From Dryomyza anilis (lineage: Eukaryota; Arthropoda; Insecta; Diptera; Dryomyzidae), in contig OX638132.1 of NCBI GenBank assembly GCA_951804985.1, positions 8,909,529 through 8,973,528 of the forward strand: a DNA stretch of 64,000 nt, given 5' to 3'. The notes below the pieces were generated by a model. It was given only the letters and a program-made list of their open reading frames with translations. It was not told the DNA's origin and searched no databases. Below are positions 45,271-58,379 of this stretch, one piece after another; the first letter of the stretch is position 1; every line of letters begins with the position of its first letter. The position numbers were made by a program, and so were the translations under genes.

Positions 45271-46537
45271 GGTACAAAAATTTTGTCTCGGGTAGATCCG
45301 AAATGTTATAAAAAATGCTATAAAAAATCATAGAAAAAACTGAGTATGCAGTCAAAATCTGCAACATCGAATTATATAGAATTGACGTTTGGGATGTCTA
45401 TGACATACATACATTTAAATTCTGGATTTTTGTTATTCTAAAAAGAGTCTGATTTTTCCATTGTAATACAAACGATACACCATGGGAAAAAACTGAGTAG
45501 GAATGAATTTGAACCTTCCAAATATAAATAATATTTTGTATGTTCATCTAAAAAAAATAACGTAATTCTCTAAAATGCTTTTCTTTGCATGCTATGTTCT
45601 CTAATATAAACTGACTAAATTTTTGTGTTTTTGTTTCTTTTTAATTTTTTTTTATTAAAACGCAATTTCGCGTGTTATAGCATGCGATAATCTAGTGGTT
45701 TCGATGTAAACAAAATAGTAAATCAAGTTTCCAAATGTAATGGTCAAGCAACAGTCCTGACATGTTTGCCAATTTGCAAGTTTATTTGTTTTTTGAACTA
45801 TTTTGATTTTTTCCATCTAAACGTTGAGTTCATCGGAATTTCAAGACATCGAAATTATGCACATAATTGTATTTAAAATGAAAGTCACAACATTTTAATT
45901 CCCAAGAATCTTTGTGAAAGCGTGTGCGAGAATTGCTCCTCTTTTTACTTTTTATTATTTTTTTTTTCTCTTCTATCAGCAAAACAAATTTATGTCGAAA
46001 ACAAAATTCATCACAATAGGGACAAAAACGAAATTTAGCATGATTTATACAATTGAAAACAATGGTTAATTGCGTCGTAGTGGTTTATTTAATGGTTCAA
46101 ATACCAAACGGTAAAATTATAATTTTAAATAGCAAAACATACCCTGGCCAAAGCCCAACCTACATTCAGGTTATTCGCTTTTATTATTATGGTCCGTTGT
46201 GGAATTATTTTTTTGTGGACAATCCATTTTTATTACTCTATAGATCAAAATAACAAAACATAAATAATATAACTTCTTATAGTTGAAAAGCGCTAAAGCC
46301 TAATTCCGAAAATGATATTAACAGAAACAAATGTCAAAAAAAGTACGTAATTCTGACATAAGGAATTAGAGATGTATTGATTTAATATAAATGAGAAAAT
46401 CTTAATATATCTGTGGCAATATGACTCAATTTGAGCATTTCTCGAGTTATGTTGTTTATTCATATTTAAAGTATGTTTTTTTATTATCAAAAACAAACCA
46501 AAGATCTCGAGTTGAAATTGATTAAGCGTTATTTCAC
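45271..46537. other. AT-rich intergenic DNA, no gene seen
   Basis: A frame at 46053-46253 is short and unrecognised. Nothing else stands out. Confidence 0.35.
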
Positions 46538-46860
46538 ACCCTTCCCTAATCAGAATACGATAAGGCATCCCTACCAAAGGTCACCTGAAATGAATTACAA
46601 ATGCACAAAGACCAACCTGATCCATGCCAATGTTCGAAAAATTTCCTAAAAAAATGTTGTTGAAAAAAAATGTTGAAAATAAAGTTAGACGACAATAACA
46701 AATAACAACGCAATGGTCGAAATCACCATTTTCCAAAAAAAAAAAAATCGACAAAAACAACAATGTTCGAAAAATTTTGATAAAAAAAAATTTGGACGAC
46801 AAAACAACGCAATGATCGAAATCAACATTTTCCAACAACAAATTTTGATGTTTCTACAAC
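46538..46860. repeat. CTGATCAGAATACGATAAGG-type repeat with tandem GTTCGAAAAAT units
   Basis: CCTAATCAGAATACGATAAG at 46545-46564 is a copy of a site also at about 47534 and inverted near 52480. After it, a unit with AATGTTCGAAAAATTT, GACGACAA and CGCAATG(G/A)TCGAAATCA is repeated twice (about 46629-46736 and 46764-46836). Confidence 0.55.
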
Positions 46861-47289
46861 AACAAACAATTCCCTATAAATGAGACCAATTGAATTTCCT
46901 GTCTACTAACAACCATAAATCAAAGATCTTAACATAACTCTCAATCTAAACCCTTTCTCAACCAAAAACCTTCATTTTATAAAATAAAAAATATCTCTCA
47001 ACCAAAGACCTGTATAGTTTTTGAAAAATCATTCTCCCAGTGAAAAATCAAATGGAAATAAAGGTTAATAGTTATTTCTGATCTCTATTATGAACTAATA
47101 GATTTCTTATTTTTAAACCTTTCATTATAAATTGCGCAACAAAATGATTTTAATGAAATAAAATATTCTAATAAATAGAAATTCAAAATTTGAATATTTT
47201 AAAAACTTTTAAATAACTCATTTAGACCTTTTGTCGATGCACAAATTATAAATTATCACTGAGACAACTTTATGTGTTCACAAAACTGA

Positions 47290-48060
47290 TCAGGATAGCA
47301 ACTTCAAATAGCGTCACGATACTGTTGTGATCATTACATTTTTTGAAGTCAGACAAGCTAGATCAGACTATGCTTTTATCTGGAATTCAATTTCCAATCG
47401 GATACTTGCTCTAGTTGGATCACAAACATGTTTAACTGTCCCAATACATAGTGAAAGCATACATTTTATCACCGGAATAATTTGATACCCTGGAGTAGAA
47501 AGGTAAGGTTAGCTTTTTTTCGTATCCGTCCCTGATCAGAATACGATAAGGCATCCGTGACCAAAAGCCACCTTATGTAATCCTGATCCGGTAATCATAA
47601 TTTCAAATAAACGAAAGGCAATCTGATCCATCCTTTAGAATGAATCCTGATCTAAAGTTTATATAATGGAACCGGACAATTATGAAAAAAATCTGATTGG
47701 AAATCGTATTATTTTAATATAATCGAGATCTTATAAAAAACAAATTATTCAAATAAACAAATGATAAACACAAATGCTAAACAAATTCAAATTAATTTAT
47801 ATTATATTGATATTTATCATTTAGACTCAAAAAGTTGATCTTTTGTCTTTGCAAAAGTTATTGAGACAATTTTGTGTGTTCACAAAACTATTCTTTGTTT
47901 GAAAGAGCATGAATTTGATAAAATTACATTCTGAAGAATATTCTTACATCGAATGATATAAGGTTAGGATAAGGATAAGATCAGAATGCTTCACCTGAAC
48001 AGAATAGCAACTCGGAATAGCGTCACGTTTTGAAACAGGCTCTGATTTGTACCCCTGTTT
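47290..48060. repeat. GATCAGG-family repeat pieces
   Basis: AATAGCGTCACG appears at about 47309 and 48013, CCAATCGGATACTTG at 47393, and CCCTGATCAGAATACGATAA at 47532. The same phrases occur at 52146-52535 and 57900-58040, so several decayed copies of one element lie here. Confidence 0.5.
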
Positions 48061-48121
48061 AATTGATGAATTTGTTAAATTTTTATACATATAGGAAATC
48101 ACAATAATTTTAAACCTCTAC

Positions 48122-49092
48122 CACACGGATAGAAAAGATTTGTTTGAATATGTTTGAATGTAATTAAAAAGTAATACGAAATTACCATACATGTATTAGG
48201 AATGAAGTGTAATTAAATTATAATCGAAATTGAATTTATTTTTGCTCACGTGTAAACATTATTATATTGTCCAGCAGAATCTGTCAAATTTACCATAAAT
48301 ATGTTACAATACCAACATAAAATTTTTATTGCATTTGAATAAACTATTTCTTGACAATTTACTTGGTTAAAACTATGTTTCGAAACACAGAAAATGCTAA
48401 TTAAATTTAAATACAACGTATGTTCGCAACGCTCGTCTTAATTCGATAATTTATCGACTGACGAAGTTGGCAACGTTGTGCAGCATTTTCTACCTACGCC
48501 ATCTTTTGTCATCGTTTGAACATATTGATGTTTAAAAACAAACAAAACAGAAATTGGATTTAAATAAGTGAGCGTTGAGCAGAATTTTCAACCTACGTCT
48601 CTTTTGTCGTCGTTTAAAGTATGTATAGGGTCATTTTAAACATACTGATGTTTGAAAACAAAAAAAACACTCGGTGATCGGCATTTTCTGCGTACGTGTC
48701 TTTTGTTGTTCGTTGAGAAAACGTTCGCGTCGGTAATAATTTTGTTATTTGTAAATTAAATATATAAATTGTGTTACAAAAAGTACAAATAGTAACAGAG
48801 GATAATATAGTGCAGTATATAATTTCTGAAACTAATGTGAAAAAACCACAAATAAAAATCTGTGTTTCGATTTTCAAACAGAATTTGGCATGTTTTTTAC
48901 AAAAGCCTCCGTGAATTCCTATCCTACGCTATGTGTTGTACTGAGATAAACTGTAACTGTATCACTTGAACTTGCAGTTTTCAACGAATTATTTATTTAT
49001 GCATTTAAAAATTTGTTGTTGAATTCAATTATTATAAATTCCCACTGTGCATGTTTAAAGATTTTTTAATAAAAATTAATAAAAAAAAAAAC
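48122..49092 (+). repeat. About 1-kb dispersed repeat, copy B
   Basis: Collinear with 2305-3390 in the same orientation, with several deletions (for example the stretch equivalent to about 2730-2770 and part of 3200-3260). The identical layout of internal sub-repeats shows they predate the duplication. Confidence 0.7.
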
Positions 49093-49534
49093 ATATTTTA
49101 AATTTTTTTCAGGATTTCTTTCCAAAAATATTTAAATATGCTTCTGTGCAAACATACTACTTATTGAACTGAAACAACTGATATGTTTCACTGGAAACAT
49201 ATTTATATTTAGGTGGTTTAGAATCATGTTTTAATTTGAACATATTTATGTTTCGGTTCAAATATTTATTTTTTTTGGATGTAGTAATTATTATGTTTCC
49301 ATTATAACATACACCATTTTAAGGGGCAACATTAAAATTTTCCGGGATATTATAATGTAAGTCAGAGCTCATTACAACACTGTTCAAGTCTCAATACAAC
49401 CCTGTTTACAAATGAAATCAGTCAATTATATATTATTTTTACATAAAATTCCAAACACATATTTAATGCCTGCAAAATTATGTTTGGGAGAGCCCTTTTT
49501 TTGCAGCGTGCACTAATTCAATAGTATACATATA

Positions 49535-50110
49535 TGAGCATTTCTTGAAGTTCCGGACGGGACATACGTAAGTTTGAAACTTTAATATCTCGTAGGAAAA
49601 TTAATGAATTTACTTTATTTTTTTGTACAAGTAGTATTTAAGTAGGATTAAACATATGATAATTCTATGCGGTAAATCAAAATATATAAATTAATAGTTG
49701 TCGTTCCGGACGGGACAAAAACTGAAGTAAATGTCGAGGTTCATATGGTCGAGGTTCAAAAAATCTATTAATTTTGCGTACAAAATTTTTAATATTTTGA
49801 AAAATAGCTGAAATCATGTATTTTATTTATATATTTACACATTGTTTCCAAAGTTTTTAGTTTGTTCATAATAAAACACAGAAGCATTACAGACGGGACA
49901 TTTCGGACGGGACAATATTTTTTTCTTTTTCTATACTTTTTGCGTACAAATTACTTGTTTGGATTATTTAGAAAGATAGCTGAGATAATTCACTTTATTT
50001 TTGAAAATGTACACTTTGTTCTTTAAGTTTATAGTTTTTTCGTAATAAATCACAGAAATCCGGACATTATGTATGAAAATTTGCACTACGATTTTTTGCT
50101 AAAAATAATG
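49535..50110 (+). mobile_element. CCGGACGGGACA-motif element, partial copy
   Basis: GAGCATTTCTTGAAG-TTCCGGACGGGACAT, AACTTTAATATCTCG, GTCGTTCCGGACGGGACAAA and CGAGGTTCATATGG follow the order of 53675-53900. The right end is lost against the repeat and SINE at 50163-50452. A further motif lies near 50558. Confidence 0.7.
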
Positions 50111-50162
50111 TTATATCTGAAATAAAAATTGGTGTACGATTCGAATATAATAATAATAGTTT

Positions 50163-50235
50163 GCTACAGTCCTGTATAGAACTTCGACCGAGCTCTCTCA
50201 CCATTTTGAGCTGTGCGTGTTATATTTGTACTCAT
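50163..50235 (+). repeat. Repeat shared with 43861-43935
   Basis: Inverse-orientation partner of the 43.9-kb block, adjoining the SINE. It may be the tail of the same composite element. Confidence 0.6.
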
Positions 50236-50452
50236 AGTGGTGGGACCTACAGTTTATTGCCGAATCCGAACGGCGGGTGAGAGCTTTTCATAGGCAATGG
50301 TTTTACTCTCGTAGGTTTGCCATTTACTGACGAGAGGTAGCGCGGCATAGAAAAATGTTTCTATGAAAAGATGTTGTTAGCCCCAGTCCAGGCTTGAACC
50401 GGGGACCTTTCGGCTCGCAGTCCAACGCACTAACCACTGAGCTACCGCGGCT
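50236..50452 (-). mobile_element. tRNA-derived SINE
   Basis: On the minus strand the head reads GCCGCGGTAGCTCAGTGG, TTAGTGCGTTGGACTGCGAG and CCGGTTCAAGCC. The A box is at 50429-50444 and the B box at 50391-50400. The body has a CATAGAAACATTTTTC stem, CTCGTCAGTAAATGGC-AAACC and GAGTAAAACC. From memory, the body resembles a repeat common in tephritid flies. The tRNA part cannot fold as a proper anticodon arm, so it is a pol III-type retroposon rather than a tRNA gene. Confidence 0.7.
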
Positions 50453-50599
50453 ACACGATTCGAAAATACATTGTTTTTTTATGGTTTATATTTTTTTCTT
50501 CCTTTTGGTGAAAAATGTTTGAATATATTTACACTTTTGCAACTCAAAGTTACGGACGTGACATATTTACATTTTTGAAAATTCCGAGGAAATTCTGCT

Positions 50600-52145
50600 T
50601 TAGAAACAGAGGATTCAACTCTTTTATACAAAAATCAAAATTTGTCCCTAATTTTAATTTCAATAATTATTTTTAAGCTTTAGAAATATTAATTAAGGTT
50701 GTCTGAAAAAACACTAAATAAAATTTTGTATCTGTATTTCTTTCAAACTATTAATTTGGTTACTCAAAGTACATAAAAATGGAAATGTAATGATATTACT
50801 TGGATTGAAAATTGAACTTTCCTAAAGTGTTCTAATTTAGTACATATAAGTAACACCTTTATTTAGTAGTATTCATAACTTATGTAATATTGTATTATGC
50901 TAGTATTTTAAAATTTGTTGATACTTGTATTACTTATCTGTTTCTCATCACATAATATGACATTAATATCCGGTTTATAGTCTTATCACTGACCAAATAT
51001 GCGCGCAACTCAGAACAATATCTGAATGTAGTAGCCAGTATCTTTTTACGCATTTAGCAAATACGTCTGCTACATATATTTACATAGATTCGATATGGTC
51101 AGTGGCTACTGTTCAGTTATCTCTCGTCTACCCTGAGATTAACTGTAAACAAAGATCGACCATATATGAAAATAACTTCTTAAAGAAACCATAAATTGCA
51201 CAATGTCCCATTTTAAAAAATGCAGCACACATTTCTATGCACAATCACAATAAAAAATCATATATAAAAAAATTATGGTGGAAATAATACTAACTAAATT
51301 CACATTTACCAGAATCTATATTTTAAAAATTTAATTAATATTGTAATAATTAATTAATAGATATGAAATATTGAAATGCCATGCAAAAGATTACCAAAAG
51401 ATAACTCAGAAATTGTCATTTATATAAATCTTTTTATAAATTAATTAAAATTTGTAAAATTTAGTTGGTGAGTTTTAGCTATGCAACAAAATTTTAAATA
51501 TTTATTTTTTATATTTTCGCATTTTCTCATTTTTTCTTTTATTAATTTTATATTGACACACTTTATAGTTATATTGCATATATATGAAATAGGATCGTAG
51601 TTGCTCTGTTGGCAGTCTGACTTCACATTTTTCGAACTGAAACAAAAAAAAAATGCTGATATTTTTTTATTAATTTTACGAACCGCGCACGATTTACCAA
51701 TTTAACAAAAGAAAATAAAACAAATCATTCTAATTTGCAGACTTCTTTCTGATTTCCTTTTTAGCATATTACGCAAAGAATTTTTATGATTTTTTTTTTT
51801 AAACATTTAAATAAAATTGTGCAATTCTTCAGTTTTTGCTATAATTTAAAACTAGGTACCAAATATATCAAATATAGATAAATACGTATAATTGGTTGAA
51901 AATGCATTATCGTAGATTTCAGCCAATTATTGGATATAATTGACATGGACTTAATTGGGTCAAATCAGTTGTCCGAAGTGTTTTAGAAATTCTTATGAAA
52001 TCATGTAAAAACTTTCATAAGATTTTGATTTTTAGAGAAAGTATTTAGTAAATAAAATAATATTTTGTAATAATATATTAATTATTTAGTAATGTAAATG
52101 ATGATCATCACCTGATAAAACCTTGGATAAATGATTTTTTAACAA
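50600..52145. other. AT-rich intergenic DNA, no gene seen
   Basis: Only chance frames occur. No repeat partner was recognised within the window. Confidence 0.4.
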
Positions 52146-52535
52146 CCCGAGTGGATGCGATCATTGTCTGACCAGGCTGCTTGATTTCAAATAAAGTAAT
52201 GATCAGGGGTTCACATCAGTGACTGATTTCAGACTTCCTGGTTTTTATCCATTTCCTAAACTTATATCATTCAATGTATATTAAAAATTCTTCTGAAACA
52301 AAAAATAGTTTTAAAATCTGTTTTTTTTCATAAGTGTCATATCACGTTCCATTAAGTAGGCTTTATTTACATCACAATTTTTTATGACGAATGGATCAGG
52401 TTGCTTTACGTGAATTTTAATTTGGAATTAGCCTATTCGACACTCATCAGGATCATTTCAGGTAACCCTGGTAACCCTTATCGTATTCTGATCAGGGAGC
52501 GATGCGAAATATGGCCAATTTCCACCCGGGAAGTT
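52146..52535. mobile_element. GATCAGG-family element
   Basis: ACCCGAGTGGATGCGATCATT at the left edge and, inverted, the right-edge CTTCCCGGGTGGAAATTGG are similar. Inside are TGATCAGGGGTTCACATCAG, an inverted CTTATCGTATTCTGATCAGG and several CCTGATCA words. Pieces of the same element are at 46538, 47290-48060 and 57900-58040. Confidence 0.5.
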
Positions 52536-53668
52536 AAATATCCATATCTTTGAGATTTTGAAATTAATTCAACTATTAAATACAAAGAACATTTATAGAA
52601 TTTATATTTAATTTATAGAATTCAAATCGATTACTATTTACTTAAAATGTACAAAATACTAATTTTATTTTTGAAAAGCGCCACCATTTCTTGGCCCAAT
52701 TTTCCGAATTTGCGCGCCTGCCTTATGATCTATTCCTATTTTCTGTTTTTTTTCTTCTTACTGCAGCTTAATATTTTTTCCACTAATTTGTTTTCATGTA
52801 TCATGCAATTTCCCAAAGTCAGTCTTCCAAGCTGTTGATCACAACACCATGACTTCACAAATCCAGTGTTAGAATAAATTATACGGATCGGATAATTTCG
52901 AACACATACGAAACAACATCGTAAATATGCATTAGGCTTTAAAAATAATGAAGACAAAAAAAGAAGTGCAATCTCAGTTGGTTTAATTATTATTTAATCC
53001 ATAGATAATTAACACAGTCTCAAACTTTTAGTAATGATGTGTTTTTCAAGTCTTATAATATAAAGAGTAGCATTGTTAAAAATATAAGATAATTAGTTTT
53101 GCAAATATGTAATGAATTATTAACAGATTGGAAGGGGTTTAGCTTTTGGGAGAGCAGTACTCCATTTCCATAGGTACAAATTGGTTGATGGAACCGGTTG
53201 GCACTTTTTATATAGAATTCTCGTACAGTTGTTTTCTCTACCACTTATGTCAAATTATTTGAAACATTGGTATGTGGAAATTGAAATATTTTATTAACAG
53301 AGATTTTTTTCGCAAGAGACAAATTCGCCACATTTTTGGCCAAAAAAATAATTAATTTTGCAATAAAACCCGACTTAACAGTGGGGAGAACCAAATATGT
53401 TAGTTAGGTGGTGCCAATAAATATATAAGGTAGTGCCAATAAATAACACTTCTTAAAATAATTTTAGATCACAACTGTATATTGTTTGTTATTTTTTTAT
53501 ATGTCGGAATTTATTTTGTTTAGACAACAACGTACTGGGTTGTCCTAACAAATGCATTGGAGGAAGCAAACGTGGGGTTACTGCAACCGAATGGCACGTT
53601 CATTTCAATGACTTTATGTTACAGCAAAAGTATTTCAGTTGCCGCAATGTAACATCGGTTCGTTCAAC
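52536..53668. other. Intergenic DNA with one interspersed repeat
   Basis: 53215-53360 matches 24430-24580 (TACCACTTATGTCAAATTA, AACATTGGTATGTGGAAATTG, TTTTTGGCCAAAAAAATAATTA). The rest shows no gene. Confidence 0.4.
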
Positions 53669-54818
53669 CATATGGGCATTTCCTGGAGTTTCGGATGGGA
53701 CATTCGTACGCTTAAAACTTTAATATCTCAAAGGAAAAATTATGTATTTACTTGATTCTTTTTTAGGCATATTGTATTTATATAGGACTAAACATCTGCA
53801 TTATAGAATTTTATACGGTAGAACAAAATATATAAATAAAATAGTGGGCATTCCGGACGGGACAAAAACGGAAGTAAACAACGAGGTTCATGTGGATATT
53901 TCAAAAAGTCAGCGAATTTTGCGTACAAATGATTTTTTTTTTTTTGAAATATAGTTTAAATCATGTACTTTCTATGTATATTTACACTTTGTTCCTAAAG
54001 TTTGTAGTTTTTTCATAATAACACACAGAAAAATTTCGGACGGGACAAAAAATTCCGTATTGAAATTATCAGTACGATTTTTACTCTAAAAATCTTTATT
54101 CGTACAATATATTTTTTTGATTATCTATGAACATATCTGAGTCAATTTACTTTATTTTTGCCTTTGAACACTTTGTTCCTAAAGTTTACAGTTATTTCGT
54201 AATAAATCGCAGAATAATTTCGGACGTACCGTATGAAAATTTGCACTACGACTTTTTGCTAAAAATAATTTTGTATATGACAATATTAATAATCATTATT
54301 ACGAAATCAAAAGTGATGTACTATTAAAATTTCCAGATTTTTTTAAGTCTTTTTTTTTTGAAAAACATTTTTTTGATATTTTTATACTGTAGTTTTACAA
54401 TTTTGGTACTCAAAGTTCCGGACGGGACAGATTTCAATTAACTGTCAAAAATTTTCTCGAATTACCAGGAAAATGATGTTTACATTTTTGGAAATGTCGA
54501 GGAAATTCTGCTTTAGAAATAGAGGATTCAACTTTAAAAAAAATTAGTTTACTATGGTAATAAATGTATCTTTTTGGTTCCGGACGGGACATCGAAAACC
54601 CTTATAAAAAAATCGAAAATTTTCCGTTATTTTAATTTGGATCATTATTTTTAAGCTTTAGTAATAATTTTTAATGTTACCATTTTTTATACGTTACCGT
54701 TAACGGAATAGAAATTTATTTTCAGATATTTACGATTCCAAATCCATCGGTATTTGAAAGATTTGAGCATTTTGAATTTTTTGGTCGTGGTTGACGTTTT
54801 TCTGGAAATGCCCATATG
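53669..54818. mobile_element. Complete TIR element with spaced CCGGACGGGACA motif
   Basis: The left end CATATGGGCATTTCCTGGA and the right end TCTGGAAATGCCCATATG are inverted repeats. Because CATATG is itself palindromic, a TA target duplication is possible but undecided. The motif TTCCGGACGGGACA (or one-base variants) occurs near 53688, 53850, 54035, 54418 and 54580, all on the plus strand, spaced about 160-190 bp, with one interval of about 380 bp. At 1,150 bp it has no coding sequence. Partial copies: 49535-50110, 8920-10130 (inverted), 40764-40900. Confidence 0.75.
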
Positions 54819-57470
54819 CCAAAAAAGGATTTATCAGTACGTCTTGGAATACTATTTTTCAGTCTTCCATTTTTATGGAATAATATATTTAAAATTAAAA
54901 TACCAGCAGAAAGTTGCTCAGCCCTGATAAAATTAGAACTTTAGAACTTAATCCTGAAATTCAGGGCAGATGGAGATAAGTTATTTTTTTGATCATTAGA
55001 AAGGACTAAGCTCTCCAGAACATATCGAAAGCATACATTACTTTCTTGTTTATCCTAAAAACTAAAAATACAATTCAAAAATAGAAACTAGAAGTCTTGA
55101 TGATTGAAGGGAAAATTGCTTTTTAAATTTTTTTTGGAAAACTAGTTTAGTGTGCTATGTTTTTCTTTTTTTTTAAGTGGCTGAATTCAATTCATTTTTC
55201 TTGAAAATATTACGTGATAAGACAAAAATTGAGTACGTATGTAGTAAAATTTATTACCGGCGATTTATATAAAAATGATGTATATGATACCCATATAACA
55301 TATTGTTTTTCGTTTTCTAGGAGTAGTATTACTAAACTACACACTGATTTTCCATTTAAATGTGTAGCTGTAATAAAAATTTTAAATTCCAATTGTTTTT
55401 GCCGTTGACAGCAACATCCTGCGCTTGGTATCATCTAAAAACAGGTGCAGTCGGGCTCTAACCCATAAATATGTGTATCATATGTAAACATACAAACACT
55501 CTTTGTAGTAATGCACAACACGATTTCAAGTGCTGTCCTCTACGCCTTCGAAAAGATGAGACACTTACGTCTGTACCTTCGCTAGGGGTCCTAAACGTAG
55601 CAATTAAGAAAAAAGTGTGTGAACTTTTTTTTTAGTGGACATGAGCAGTGATATGCATTGCGTTAGTTTAAAATAATTTTTTTTAGTGAAAACTTAAAAT
55701 ATTCAATATTCTTTCAAATATTTAAAAAAGTCAAAGAGTTAGGTAGCAAGAACTACAAATGTTTAAGAATTTCAAAACCCAGGATCAAGTGTAGCAACTC
55801 CTCGTCCATGTTTCGCTGAAACAGTTTCCATTAGTAGGTTGAATTTGAGCAAAATATTTTCTCAAAGTCAGCATCGCATACATATTAAGTACTACTATAT
55901 AAATAATTTTGTGACTACGAAATGAAGACATTTGCTGGAATATACCAGTCATGCGTATAGTACCTGTCTGTAAATTGCTGTGCGTGTGTGTTGCCAGACT
56001 GCATCCACTTGAGGCGACAAAACATGCGTCGCACGGTGTAAAATATGATGAAATTCTTGAACAAAATAACGAAAATATATATGGAGGTCTTATATCCAAT
56101 ACTGCCTATCTACAATTTTGATGAAAATTAGTTTTTGATGCAGAAATCTTCACTGATCACTGCTGCATCTATTTCTATAACTATTACATTTTCATTTTAA
56201 TAATTTCTCTATCTACATGAATGATTTTTTTATGAATGCAATATGTAGTATCTATCTACACACAATTTTTGCTCATAACCATTCGTCCGTCTGGTCCATG
56301 CCAACTCACAAAGAAACGACTCAATTTGTATGAAAAAGGATATGAAATCTACGTGAAAACAATGAAATCGGTTAACGAAGGATGACGTCACATTTTCTCA
56401 ATGGATATACAATATCATAGAAACCATAGGAGCTACTATCATAATATGAAGCCTTAAAGGACGAAATTTGAATTTAGTCTGTACTGAGGAAATATAGCTT
56501 GTACCATTGCCTTTATGGTATTTCCAGACAAGATGTTTAGTGCTGTTTTTCAATACATCCATATCCTCCGAAATAGTATATTAGTTTAAATATTTCGGAT
56601 AACATTAATGATTTTAAAATAGTGTTACAGAGATAACTTTTTTTTTTTTTATTTTAATCTTTAAAAAACGGCAGGTTAGATTACGGAATATTAAGACCTT
56701 TAACCATCATTTACCTCGGGAATCGAAAATAGTAGGACAAAAATTAGTCGGTGAATTTTGTTTAGGTTACACCAGGATATAAAAAAATTAACAAATCTCT
56801 GATTCCAAGATTTTTTTCTGATCTATCTCCACTACGATATTGTGCAATATGCTCTATCTGCTCGTTTTTTCATAGATATTGATCACATTTCAATAGCAAT
56901 AGTCTCTATCTACCATAGCACTACAAAGTTGGTGAAATTGCTGATTTTTTTTTAATTGTATCATTTAAGACCATTTTTATTTAATATTCTAGAAGAAATA
57001 TTTATCGCCACTTTTACAGTTTGCGATTTAATCAGTTTTTTCGCTCTCCTGAAAACTGTGTTTTTGTTAATATACTGTATTGAATATAAGCCCTCGATAT
57101 ATTTTGTTTACCTTAATAAAAGACCGACTAAGAATAATTGGCAACAATTTTTCCTATAATATCAATAGGTTTATAGATGAGTCTTCAAAAATAAAAAAAA
57201 AATCCATCCATATGAAAATATATATTGAAATATAAGTAAAATATCCTTGTAATAACCTCTCAAGTTCTTAAAAGAAAAATTCTCATTTTCCATTATATGG
57301 TTAATAGTTTTTTGAATGTATTTTTTTTTTCAATTTCAAAATCAATTGATATCAATTAAATAAAAAAAATGTATTTCCACACTACTTAGCAATCTACCCT
57401 CTGAGGGTAGTTTTAATTTATAGTTTACTTCATAAATGGAACATGGACTAGTCATATGTTTAAATTGTCG
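54819..57470. other. Intergenic DNA, no gene seen
   Basis: A somewhat less AT-rich patch at 55430-55620 and another at 55960-56040 were not identified. No credible coding region. Confidence 0.35.
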
Positions 57471-57695
57471 CTACACCCAGAAAAAATACTATATAAGTAA
57501 TGGTGTTTTACTATTAAAAATAGTCAATAGGATAAATAATTATTTTAATCAGAAAATACCATTAAATAATAGAAAATACAATAACATTGCCATTGAGTTT
57601 ATATGCAAAGATTTTTTTTTTGTATACTATTAAATCAATAATTGTCCTATTGACCAACTTTAATGGGATTTGAGGGAATTTTTTTCAGGGTGTAC
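57471..57695. mobile_element. MITE, CACCCAG termini, TA borders
   Basis: CTA-CACCCAGAAAAAATAC at the left and TTTTTTTCAGGGTG-TAC at the right form terminal inverted repeats, with TA on both outer sides. The interior is the reverse complement of 62818-63036. Confidence 0.8.
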
Positions 57696-57899
57696 ATTAC
57701 AAATCAACTAATACGAAATTTGTAGAGCATGTATTGAAGAAAGCATTGGTTACAGTTCGGATTATTTCCCATTGCATTATTGAGAAAACTTTGTTCACAA
57801 AACTATTTTTTGTTTGAAAGGGCTCGAATTTGGTAAAAGCTGTTTTAGAAGAATTTAAATATATTTCTATAGGTTAAGATAAGGGTAAGTTCAGGCAAC

Positions 57900-58040
57900 C
57901 TGTTAGTAACTTCGAATAGCGTCACGTTTTGAATCAGGCACTGATGTGAAGCCCTGATCATTACCTTATTTGAAATCAGGCAGCCTGATCAGACAACAAT
58001 CGCATCCTGAACTAAATTTCCACTCGGATACTTTTAAAAC
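57900..58040. repeat. GATCAGG-family fragment
   Basis: TCGAATAGCGTCACGTTTTG, GAAGCCCTGATCATTACC, AGGCAGCCTGATCAGACAAC and TTTCCACTCGGATACTTTT are in the same order as fragments at 47.3-48.1 kb and inverse to 52146-52230. Confidence 0.55.
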
Positions 58041-58379
58041 TTTAATGATACGCTACATTGTATCCATTTTATGAAATAAATAAAAAAGTATTTTCAAGCT
58101 ATTCCAACTGTTAATCAAAAGTTTTGATATAACAATACTCAGACATCAATTCAATTACTAAAAGTTAATTTTTATCCAAAGTAAGATGAAATTTAAAATA
58201 TTTTAAATTCTCGAAATTCAATTAGTTCTACACATTTTTTGAGAATCAATAGAAGACATTTTGCAATGCAAAAATATACCTTGATATTTTCCTATTTCGT
58301 AAAAAAATCAACGGTATCAACCGAAGCGTTTTGAAGTTATATAATTTAGTTCTCACAAAGTGAGTTTTTGTACACAGTG

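Noticed and set aside
50391..50452. Functional tRNA gene on the minus strand
   Set aside because: A and B boxes are present, but the anticodon stem does not pair properly and the sequence continues into a SINE body; a related head occurs at 6.2 kb.
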